DNA from: Eutreptiella sp. 'Long Island Sound 2002'
Lineage: Eukaryota > Euglenozoa > Euglenophyceae > Eutreptiales > Eutreptiaceae
Length of the DNA: 64,000 bases
Direction: 5' to 3'
Assembly (NCBI GenBank): GCA_964036045.1
Contig: OZ038378.1
Span: forward strand, 19,911,348-19,975,347
Numbering within the stretch: the first letter of the stretch is position 1; every line of letters starts with the position of its first letter. A program made the position numbers and the translations under genes. The notes beneath the pieces are model-generated. The model did not search any database, was not told the DNA's origin, and saw only the letters and a program-made list of their open reading frames with translations. Below, one piece after another: positions 49,901-62,440 of the stretch.

Positions 49901-51990
49901 CTTTACACGGGCCTTACACCACTTTACACGCGCCTTACACCACTTTGCACGGGCCTTCCGCCACTTTACACGCGCCTCACACCACGTTACACGGGCCTTA
50001 CACCACTTTACACGGGCCTTCCGCCACTTTACACGGGCCTTACACCACTTTACACGGGCCTTACACCACTTTACACGGGCCTTACACCACTGTACACGGA
50101 CTTTACACCACTTTACACGGACATTACACCACTTTACACGGGCCTTACACCACTTTACACGGGCCTGACACCACTTTACACGCGCCTTACACCACTTTAC
50201 ACGGGCCTTACACCACTTTACACGTGCCGTGCACCACTTTACACGGGCCGTGCACCACTTTACATGGCCCTTACACCACTTTACACGGGCCTTACACCAC
50301 TTTACACGGCACTTACACCACTCTACACGGGCCTTACACCACTTTACACGGGCCTTACACCACTTTACACGGGCCTTACACCACTTTACACGGGCCTTAC
50401 ACCACTTTACACGAGCCTTATACCACTTTACACGGGCCTTACACCACTTTACACGGACCTTACACCACTTTACACGGACCTTACACCACTTTACACGGGC
50501 CTTACACCACTTTGCACGGGCCTTCCGCCACTTTACACGGGCCTTACACCACTTTACACGGGGCTTCCACCACTTTACACGGCCTTTTCACCACTTTACA
50601 CGGGCCGTGCACCACTTTACACGGCCCTTACACCACTTTACACGGGCCTTACACCACTTTACACGGCACTTACACCACTTTACACGGCACTTTCACTACT
50701 TTACACGGGCCTTACACCACTTTACACGGGCCTTACACCACTTTACGCGGGCCTTACACCACTTTACACGGACTTTACACCACTTTACACGGACATTACA
50801 CCACTTTACACGGGCCTTACAGCACTTTACACGGGCCTTACACCATTTACACGGGCCTTACACCACTTTACACGGGCCTTGCACCACTTTACACGGGCCT
50901 TACACCACTTTGCACGGGCCTTACACCACTTTACACGGGCCTTACACCACTTTACACGCGCCTTACACCACTTTGCACGGGCCTTCCGCCACTTTACACG
51001 CGCCTCACACCACGTTACACGGGCCTTACACCACTTTACACGGGCCTTCCGCCACTTTACACGGGCCTTACACCACTTTACACGGGCCTTACACCACTTT
51101 ACACGGGCCTTACACCACTGTACACGGACTTTACACCACTTTACACGGACATTACACCACTTTACACGGGCCTTACACCACTTTACACGGGCCTGACACC
51201 ACTTTACACGGGCCTTACACCACTTTACACGGGGCTTCCACCACTTTACACGGCCTTTTCACCACTTTACACGGGCCGTGCACCACTTTACACGGCCCTT
51301 ACACCACTTTACACGGGCCTTACACCACTTTACACGGCACTTACACCACTTTACACGGCACTTTCACTACTTTACACGGGCCTTACACCACTTTACACGG
51401 GCCTTACACCACTTTACGCGGGCCTTACACCACTTTACACGGACTTTACACCACTTTACACGGACATTACACCACTTTACACGGGCCTTACAGCACTTTA
51501 CACGGGCCTTACACCATTTACACGGGCCTTACACCACTTTACACGGGCCTTGCACCACTTTACACGGGCCTTACACCACTTTGCACGGGCCTTACACCAC
51601 TTTACACGGGCCTTACACCACTTTACACGCGCCTTACACCACTTTGCACGGGCCTTCCGCCACTTTACACGCGCCTCACACCACGTTACACGGGCCTTAC
51701 ACCACTTTACACGGGCCTTCCGCCACTTTACACGGGCCTTACACCACTTTACACGGGCCTTACACCACTTTACACGGGCCTTACACCACTGTACACGGAC
51801 TTTACACCACTTTACACGGACATTACACCACTTTACACGGGCCTTACACCACTTTACACGGGCCTGACACCACTTTACACGCGCCTTACACCACTTTACA
51901 CGGGCCTTACACCACTTTACACGTGCCGTGCACCACTTTACACGGGCCGTGCACCACTTTACATGGCCCTTACACCACTTTACACGGGCC
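46970..51990 (+). repeat. Four-copy segment starting CGGGGCTTCC (offsets 2561, 1028, 671)
   Basis: CGGGGCTTCC followed by GGCCTTTTCACC begins segments at 46970, 49531, 50559 and 51230. Each continues through GGCACTTTCACTAC, TTTACGCGGGCC, ACAGCAC and the 20-bp CCATTTACAC unit (47254, 49815, 50843, 51514). Offsets are whole numbers of units minus one base, because each copy contains one 20-bp unit. Confidence 0.9.
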
Positions 51991-53470
51991 TTACACCACT
52001 TTCCACGGCACTTACACCACTCTACACGGCACTTACACCACTTTACACGGGCCTTACACCACTTTACACGGGCCTTACACCCTTTTACACGGGCCTTACA
52101 CCACTTTACACGGGCCTCACACCACTTTACACGGGCCTTACACCACTTTACACGGGCCTTACACCACTTTACACGGACCTTACACCACTTTGCACGGGCC
52201 TTACACCACTTTACACAGGCCTTACACCACTTTACACGCGCCTTACACCACTTTGCACGGGCCTTCCGCCACTTTACACGGGCCTTACACCACTTTACAC
52301 GGGCCTTCCACCACTTTACACGGACTTTACACCACTTTACACGGACATTACACCACTTTACACGGGGCTCACACCACTTTACACGGGCCTTACACCACTT
52401 TACACGGGCCTTACACCACTTTACACGGGCCTTACACCACTTTACACGCGCCTTACACCACTTTACACGGGCCTTACACCACTTTACACGGGCCTTACAC
52501 CACTTTACACGGGCCGTGCACCACTTCACACGGCCCTTACACCACTTTACACGGGCCTTACACCACTTTACACGGGCCTTACACCACTTTACACGGGCCT
52601 TACACCGCTTTACACGGGCCTTACACCGCTTTACACGGGCCTTACACCACTTTACACGGGCCTTACACCACTTTACACGGGCCTTACACCACTTTACACG
52701 GACTTTACACCACTTTACACGGACATTACACCACTTTACACGGGCCTTACACCACTTTACACGGGCCTTACACCACTTTACACGGGCCTTACACCACTTT
52801 ACACGGACCTTACACCACTTTACACGGGCCTTACACCACTTTACACGGGCCTTACACCACTTTACACGGGCCTTACACCACTTTACAAGGGCCTTACACC
52901 ACTTTACACGGGCCTTATACCACTTTACACGTGCCTTACACCACTTTACACGGGCCTTACACCACTTTACACCGACATTACACCACTTTACACGGGCCTT
53001 ACACCACTTTACACGCGCCTTACACCACTTTGCACGGGCCTTCCGCCACTTTACACGGGCCTTACACCACTTTACACGGGCCTTCCACCACTTTACACGG
53101 ACTTTACACCACTTTACACGGACATTACACCACTTTACACGGGGCTCACACCACTTTACACGGGCCTCACACCACTTTCCGCGGGCCTTACACCACTTTA
53201 CACGCGCCTTACACCACTTTACACGGGCCTTACACCACTTTACACGGGCCGTGCACCACTTTACACGGGCCGTGCACCACTTTACACGGCCCTTACACCA
53301 CTTTACACGGGCCTTACACCACTTTACACGGCACTTACACCACTTTACACGGCACTTTCACCACTTTACACGGGCCTTACACCACTTTACACGGGCCTTA
53401 CACCACTTTACACGGGCCTTACACCACTTTACACGGGCCTTACACCACTTTACACGGGCCTTTCACCACT
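47746..53470 (+). repeat. Duplication at offset 4176 in B37
   Basis: About 47746-49290 recurs at about 51922-53466, starting with ACGTGCCGTGCACC and including the paired cassettes spaced 777 bp apart in both copies (48188/48965 and 52364/53141). A few substitutions distinguish them, for example TTTACAAAGGCCGTG in copy 1 against TTTACACGGGCCGTG in copy 2. Confidence 0.88.
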
Positions 53471-54199
53471 TTACACGGGCCTTACACCACTTTACACGGG
53501 CCTTACACCACTTTACACGGGCCTTACACCACTTTACACGGGCCTTTCACCACTTTACACGGGCCTTACACCACTTTACACGGGCCTTACACCACTTTAC
53601 ACGGACCTTACACCACTTTACACGGGCCTTACACCACTTTACACGGGCCTTACACCACTTTACACGGGCCTTACACCACTTTACAAGGGCCTTACACCAC
53701 TTTACACGGGCCTTACACCACTTTACACGTGCCTTACACCACTTTACACGGGCCTTACACCACTTTACACGGACCTTACACCACTTTACACGGGCCTTAC
53801 GCCACTTTACACGGGCCTTACACCACTTTACACGGGCCTTACACCACTTTACACGGACCTTACACCACTTTACACGGGCCTTACACCACTTTACACGGGC
53901 CTTACACCACTTTACAAGGGCCTTACACCACTTTACACGGGCCTTACACCACTTTACACGGACCTTACACCACTTTACACGGGCCTTACACCACTTTACA
54001 CGGGCCTTACACCACTTTACACGGGCCTTACACCACTTTACAAGGGCCTTACACCACTTTACACGGGCCTTATACCACTTTACACGTGCCTTACACCACT
54101 TTACACGGGCCTTACACCACTTTACACCGACCTTACACCACTTTACACGGGCCTTACACCACTTTACACGCGCCTTACACCACTTTGCACGGGCCTTCC

Positions 54200-57100
54200 G
54201 CCACTTTACACGGGCCTTACACCACTTTACAGGGGCCTTCCACCACTTTACACGGACTTTACACCACTTTACACGGACATTACACCACTTTACACGGGGC
54301 TCACACCACTTTACACGGCCCTTACACCACTTTACACGGACCTTACACCACTTTACACGCGCCTTACACCACTTTACACGGGGCTCACACCACTTTACAC
54401 GGCCCTTACACCACTTTACACGGACCTTACACCACTTTACACGCGCCTTACACCACTTTACACGGGCCTTACACCACTTTACACGGGCCGTGCACCACTT
54501 TACACGGCCCTTACACCACTTTACACGGGCCTTACACCACTTTACACGGGCCTTACACCACTTTACACGGGCCTTACACCACTTTACACGGGCCTTACAC
54601 CACTTTACACGGGCCTTACACCACTTTACACGGGCCTTACACCACTTTACACGGGCCTTACACCACTTTACACGGGCCTTACACCACTTTACACGAGCCT
54701 TGTACCACTTTACACGGGCCTTATACCACTTTACACGGGCCTTACACCACTTTGCACGGACCTTACACCACTTTACACGGACCTTACACCACTTTACACG
54801 GGCCTTACACCACTTTACACGGGCCTTACACCACTTTACACGGGCCTTACACCACTTTACAAGGGCCTTACACCACTTTACAAGGGCCTTACACCACTTT
54901 ACACGGGCCTTATACCACTTTACACGTGCCTTACACCACTTTACACGGGCCTTACACCACTTTACACGGACCTTACACCACTTTACACGGGCCTTACGCC
55001 ACTTTACACGGGCCTTACACCACTTTACAAGGGCCTGACACCACTTTACACGGGCCTTATACCACTTTACACGTGCCTTACACCACTTTACACGGACCTT
55101 ACACCACTTTACACGGACATTACACCACTTTACACGGGCCTTACACCACTTTACACGGGCCTTACACCACTTTACACGGGCCTTACACCACTTTACACGG
55201 ACCTTACACCACTTTACACGGGCCTTACACCACTTTACACGGGCCTTACACCACTTTACACGGGCCTTACACCACTTTACAAGGGCCTTACACCACTTTA
55301 CACGGGCCTTATACCACTTTACACGTGCCTTACACCACTTTACACGGGCCTTACACCACTTTACACCGACATTACACCACTTTACAAGGGCCTTCCGCCA
55401 CTTTACACGGGCCTTACACCACTTTACACGGGCCTTCCACCACTTTACACGGACTTTACACCACTTTACACGGACATTACACCACTTTACACGGGGCTCA
55501 CACCACTTTACACGGGCCTCACACCACTTTACGCGGGCCTTACACCACTTTACACGCGCCTTACACCACTTTACACGGGCCTTACACCACTTTACACGGG
55601 CCGTGCACCACTTTACACGGGCCGTGCACCACTTTACACGGCCCTTACACCACTTTACACGGGCCTTACACCACTTTACACGGCACTTACACCACTTTAC
55701 ACGGCACTTTCACCACTTTACACGGGCCTTACACCACTTTACACGGGCCTTACACCACTTTACACGGGCCTTACACCACTTGACACGGGCCTTACACCAC
55801 TTTACACGGGCCTTTCACCACTTTACACGGGCCTTACACCACTTTACACGGGCCTTACACCACTTTACACGGGCCTTACACCACTTTACACGGGCCTTAC
55901 ACCACTTTACACGAGCCTTATACCACTTTACACGGGCCTTACACCACTTTACACGGACCTTACACCACTTTACACGGACCTTACACCACTTTACACGGGC
56001 CTTACGCCACTTTACACGGGCCTTACACCACTTTACACGGGCCTTACACCACTTTACAAGGGCCTTACACCACTTTACACGGGCCTTACACCACTTTACA
56101 CGTGCCTTACACCACTTTACACGGGCCTTACACCACTTTACACGGACCTTACACCACTTTACACGGGCCTTACGCCACTTTACACGGGCCTTACACCACT
56201 TTACACGGGCCTTACACCACTTTACACGGACCTTACACCACTTTACACGGGCCTTACACCACTTTACACGGGCCTTACACCACTTTACAAGGGCCTTACA
56301 CCACTTTACACGGGCCTTACACCACTTTACACGGACCTTACACCACTTTACACGGGCCTTACACCACTTTACACGGGCCTTACACCACTTTACACGGGCC
56401 TTACACCACTTTACAAGGGCCTTACACCACTTTACACGGGCCTTACACCACTTTACACGCGCCTTACACCACTTTACAAGGGCCTTACACCACTTTACAC
56501 GGGCCTTACACCACTTTACACGGACCTTACACCACTTTACACGGGCCTTACACCACTTTACACGGGCCTTACACCACTTTACACGGGCCTTACACCACTT
56601 TACAAGGGCCTTACACCACTTTACACGGGCCTTACACCACTTTACACCGACCTTACACCACTTTACACGGGCCTTACACCACTTTACACGCGCCTTACAC
56701 CACTTTACACGGGCCTTACACCACTTTACACGGGCCTTACACCACTTTACAAGGGCCTTACACCACTTTACACGGGCCTTACACCACTTTACACGGACCT
56801 TACACCACTTTACACGGGCCTTACACCACTTTACACGGGCCTTACACCACTTTACACGGGCCTTACACCACTTTACACGTGCCTTACACCACTTTACACG
56901 GGCCTTACACCACTTTACACGCGCCTCACACCACGTTACACGGGCCTTACACCACTTTACACGCGCCTTACACCACTTTGCACGGGCCTTCCGCCACTTT
57001 ACACGGGCCTTACACCACTTTACAGGGGCCTTCCACCACTTTACACGGACTTTACACCACTTTACACGGACATTACACCACTTTACACGGGGCTCACACC

Positions 57101-57860
57101 ACTTTACACGGCCCTTACACCACTTTACACGGACCTTACACCACTTTACACGCGCCTTACACCACTTTACACGGGCCTTACACCACTTTACACGGGCCGT
57201 GCACCACTTTACACGGCCCTTACACCACTTTACACGGGCCTTACACCACTTTACACGGCACTTACACCACTTTACACGGCACTTTCACCACTTTACACGG
57301 GCCTTACACCACTTTACACGGGCCTTACACCACTTTACACGGGCCTTACACCACTTTACACGGGCCTTACACCACTTTACACGGGCCTTACACCACTTTA
57401 CACGGGCCTTACACCACTTTACACGGGCCTTACACCACTTTACACGGGCCTTACACCACTTTACACGGGCCTTACACCACTTTACACGAGCCTTGTACCA
57501 CTTTACACGGGCCTTATACCACTTTACACGGGCCTTACACCACTTTGCACGGACCTTACACCACTTTACACGGACCTTACACCACTTTACACGGGCCTTA
57601 CACCACTTTACACGGGCCTTACACCACTTTACACGGGCCTTACACCACTTTACAAGGGCCTTACACCACTTTACAAGGGCCTTACACCACTTTACACGGG
57701 CCTTATACCACTTTACACGTGCCTTACACCACTTTACACGGGCCTTACACCACTTTACACGGACCTTACACCACTTTACACGGGCCTTACGCCACTTTAC
57801 ACGGGTCTTACACCACTTTACAAGGGCCTGACACCACTTTACACGGGCCTTATACCACTT
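54200..57860 (+). repeat. Duplication at offset 2793 in B37
   Basis: About 54200-55060 is repeated at about 57000-57860, offset 2793 bp (133 units). ACGAGCCTTGTACC occurs at 54693 and 57486, and GGGGCTCACACC at 54296 and 57089. In the first copy a four-unit (84 bp) piece is itself doubled (54296 and 54380). Confidence 0.88.
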
Positions 57861-60239
57861 TACACGTGCCTTACACCACTTTACACGGACCTTACACCAC
57901 TTTACACGGGCCTTACACCACTTTACACGGGCCTTACACCACTTTACAAGGGCCTTACACCACTTTACACGGGCCTTATACCACTTTACACGGCCCTTAC
58001 ACCACTTTACACGGGCCTTATACCACTTTGCACTGGCCTTACACCACTTTACACGTGCCTTACACCACTCTACACGGGCCTTACACTACTTTACACTGGC
58101 CTTCCTCCACTTTACACGGGCCTTACACCACTTTACACGGGCCTTACACCACTTTACACGGGCCTTACACCACTTTACACGGGCCTTACACCACTTTACA
58201 CGGGCCTTACACCACTTTACACGGACTTTACACCACTTTACACGGGCCTTACACCACTTTACACGGGCCTTACACCACTTTACACGGGCCTTACACCACT
58301 TTACACGGACCTTACACCACTTTACACGGGCCTTACACCACTTTACACGGGCCTTACACCACTTTACACGGGCCTTACACCACTTTACAAGGGCCTTACA
58401 CCACTTTACACGGGCCTTATACCACTTTACACGTGCCTTACACCACTTTACACGGGCCTTACACCACTTTACACCGACCTTACACCACTTTGCACGGGCC
58501 TTCCGCCACTTTACACGGGCCTTACACCACTTTACACGGGCCTTCCACCACTTTACACGGACTTTACACCACTTTACACGGACATTACACCACTTTACAC
58601 GGGGCTCACACCACTTTACACGGGCCTTACACCACTTTACACGGGCCTTACACCACTTTACACGCGCCTTACACCACTTTACACAGGCCTTACACCACTT
58701 TACACGGGCCGTGCACCACTTTACACGGGCCGTGCACCACTTTACACGGCCCTTACACCACTTTACACGGGCCTTACACCACTTTACACGGCACTTACAC
58801 CACTTCACACGGCACTTTCACCACTTTACACGGGCCTTACACCACTTTACACGGGCCTTACACCACTTTACACGGGCCTTACACCACTTTACACGGGCCT
58901 TACACCACTTTACACGGGCCTTACACCACTTTACACGAGCCTTATACCACTTTACACGGGCCTTACACCACTTTACACGGGCCTTACACCACTTTGCACG
59001 GACCTTACACCACTTTACACGGACCTTACACCACTTTACACGGGCCTTACACCACTTTACACGGGCCTTACACCACTTTACAAGGGCCTTACACCACTTT
59101 ACACGGGCCTTATACCACTTTACACGTGCCTTACACCACTTTACACGGGCCTTACACCACTTTACACGGACCTTACACCACTTTACACGGGCCTTACACC
59201 ACTTTACACGGGCCTTACACCACTTTACAAGGGCCTTACACCACTTTACACGGGCCTTATACCACTTTACACGGGCCTTACACCACTTTACACGGGCCTT
59301 ATACCACTTTGCACTGGCCTTACACCACTTTACACGTGCCTTACACCACTCTACACGGCCCTTACACAACTTTACACGGGCCTTACACCACTTTACACGG
59401 GCCTTACACCACTTTACACGGCCCTTACACCACTTTACACGGGTTTTACACCACTTTACACGGGCCTTACACCACTTTACAGAGGCCTTACACCACTTTA
59501 CACGGACCTTACACCACTTTACACGGGCCTTATACCACTTTACACGTGCCTTACACCACTTTACACGGGCCTTGCACCACTTTACACGGGCCTTCCGCCA
59601 CTTTACACGGGCCTTACACCACTTTACACGGACTTTACACCACTTTACACGGGCCTTACACCACTTTACACGGGCCTTACGCCACTTTACACGGGCCTTA
59701 CACCACTTTACACGGCCCTTACACCACTTTACACGTGCCTTACACCACTTTACACGGGCCTTACACCACTTTACACGGGCCTTACACCACTTTACACGGA
59801 CCTTACACCACTTTATACGTGCCTTACACCACTTTACACGGGCCTTGCACCACTTTACACGGGCCTCCCGCCACTTTACACGGGCCTTACACCACTTTAC
59901 ACGAGCCTTATACCACTTTACACGGGCCTTATACCACTTTACACGGGCCTTACACGACTTTACACGGGCCTTACACCACTTTGCACAGGCCTTCCACCAC
60001 TTTACACGGGCCTTACACCACTGTACACGGACTTTACACCACTTTGCACGGGCCTTCCGCCACTTTACACGGGCCTTACACCACTTTACACGGGCCTTAC
60101 ACCACTTTACACGGACTTTATACCACTTTACACGGACATTACACCACTTTACACGGGGCTCACACCACTTTACACGGGCCTTACACCACTTTACACGGGC
60201 CTTACACCACTTTACACGGGCCTTACACCACTTTACACG

Positions 60240-62440
60240 CGCCGTGCACCACTTTACACGGGCCGTGCACCACTTTACACGGCCCTTACACCACTTTAAA
60301 CGGGCCTTCCTCCACTTTACACGGCACTTTCACCACTTTACACGGGCCTTACACCACTTTACACGGCCCTTACACCACTTTACACGGGCCTTACACCACT
60401 TTACACGGGCCTTACACCGCTTTACACGGGCCTTACACCACTTTACACGGGCCTTACACCACTTTACACGGGCCTTACACCGCTTTACACGGGCCTTACA
60501 CCATTTACACGGGCCTTACACCACTTTACACAGGCCTTACACCACTTTACACGGGCCTTACACCACTTTGCACGGGCCTTACACCACTTTACACGGGCCT
60601 TACACTACTTTAACCGCGCGTTACACCACTTTGCACGGGCCTTACACCACTTTACACGGGCCTTACACCACTTTACACGGCCCTTACACCACTTTACACG
60701 GGCCTTACACCACTTTACACGGGCCTTACACCACTTTACAGAGGCCTTACACCGCTTTGCACGGCCCTTACACAACTTTACACGGGCCTTACACCACTTT
60801 ACACGGGCCTTACACCACTTTACACGGCCCTTACACCACTTTACACGGGCCTTACACCACTTTACACGGGCCTTACACCACTTTACAGACGCCTTACACC
60901 ACTTTACACGGACCTTACACCACTTTACACGGGCCTTATACCACTTTACACGTGCCTTACACCACTTTACACGGGCCTTGCACCACTTTACACGGGCCTT
61001 CCGCCACTTTACACGGGCCTTACACCACTTTACACGGGCCTTATACCACTTTACACGGGCCTTATACCACTTTACACGGGCCTTACACCACTTTACACGG
61101 ACCTTACACCACTTTACACAGGCCTTACACCACTTTACACGTGCCTGACACTCACTTTACACGTGCCTTACACCACTTTACACGGGCCTTCCTCCACTTT
61201 ACACGGGCCTTATACCACTTTACACGGGCCTTACACCACTTTACACGAGCCTTACACCACTTTACACGGGCCTTACACCACTTTACACGGGCCTTACACC
61301 ACTTTACACGGGCCTTACACCACTTTACACGGACTTTACACCACTTCACACGGGCCTTACACCACTTTACACGGGCCTTACACCACTTTACACGGCCCTT
61401 ACACCACTTTACACGTGCCTTACACCACTTTACACGGGCCTTACACCACTTTACACGGGCCTTACACCACTTTACACGGACCTTACACAACTTTACCCGG
61501 GCCTTATACCACTTTACACGTGCCTTACACCACTTTACACGGGCCTTGCACCACTTTACACGGGCCTTCCACCACTTTACACGGGCCTTACACCACTTTA
61601 CACGGGCCTTATACCACTTTACACGGGCCTTATACCACTTTACACGGGCCTTACACCACTTTACACGGGCCTTACACCACTTTGCACAGGCCTTACACCA
61701 CTTTACACGGGCCTTCCGCCACTTTACACGGGCCTTACACCGATTTACACGTGCCTTACACCACTTTACACGGGCCTTACACCACTGTACACGGACTTTA
61801 CACCACTTTCCACGGGCCTTCCGCCACTTTACACGGGCCTTACACCACTTTACACGGGCCTTCCACCACTTTACACGGACTTTATACCACTTTACACGGA
61901 CATTACACCACTTTACACGGGGCTCACACCACTTTACACGGGCCTTACACCACTTTACACGGGCCTTACACCACTTTACACGGGCCTTACACCGCTTTAC
62001 ATGGGCCGTGCACCACTTTACACGGGCCGTGCACCACTTTACACGGCCCTTACACCACTTTACACGGGCTTTACACCACTTTACACGGGCCTTCCTCCAC
62101 TTTACACGGCACTTTCACCACTTTACACGGGCCTTACACCACTTTACACGGCCCTTACACCACTTTACACGGGCCTTACACCACTTTACACGGGCCTTAC
62201 ACCGCTTTACACGGGCCTTACACCACTTTACACGGGCCTTACACCATTTGACACGGGCCTTACACCACTTTACACGGGCCTTACACCATTTACACGGGCC
62301 TTACACCACTTTACACAGGCCTTACACCACTTTACACGGGCCTTACACCACTTTGCACGGGCCTTACACCACTTTAGACGGGCCTTACACTACTTTAACC
62401 GCGCGTTACACCACTTTGCACGGGCCTTACACCACTTTAC
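60240..62440 (+). repeat. Duplication at offset 1785 in B37
   Basis: About 60240-60650 and 62025-62440 match at offset 1785 (85 units): CCTTCCTCCAC at 60305 and 62090, CCATTTACAC at 60501 and 62286, and the unusual TTTAACCGCGCGTTACACC at about 60609 and 62394. Confidence 0.88.

Larger units (their letters stand above)
36640..61940 (+). repeat. Recurrent variant cassette with GGGGCTCACACC
   Basis: An ordered run of variant units recurs about 17 times: CCTTCCGCC, GGGCTTCCACC or GGCCTTCCACC, GGACTTTACACC, GGACATTACACC, GGGGCTCACACC, then usually CGCGCC and CCGTGCACC once or twice. GGGGCTCACACC lies at about 36752, 38848, 40317, 43739, 44453, 45921, 48188, 48965, 52364, 53141, 54296, 54380, 55493, 57089, 58601, 60155 and 61919. 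GGGGGTCACACC forms occur near 39771 and 41240. Confidence 0.85.

Noticed and set aside
39828-50168. A 3446-codon open frame, and many others, as protein-coding genes
   Set aside because: The frame is a translation of the 21-bp repeat and changes peptide repeat (YTTLHGP, LTPLYTG, HHFTRAL) whenever a 20-bp unit shifts the phase. Overlapping frames on both strands are equally open. There is no codon bias, domain, start context or splice structure to support a gene.
60601-60640. TTTAACCGCGCGTT as a possible insertion, origin or recognition site
   Set aside because: It occurs at only two places (about 60609 and 62394) related by a 1785-bp duplication, and is within normal unit length. It is best seen as clustered substitutions in one unit.
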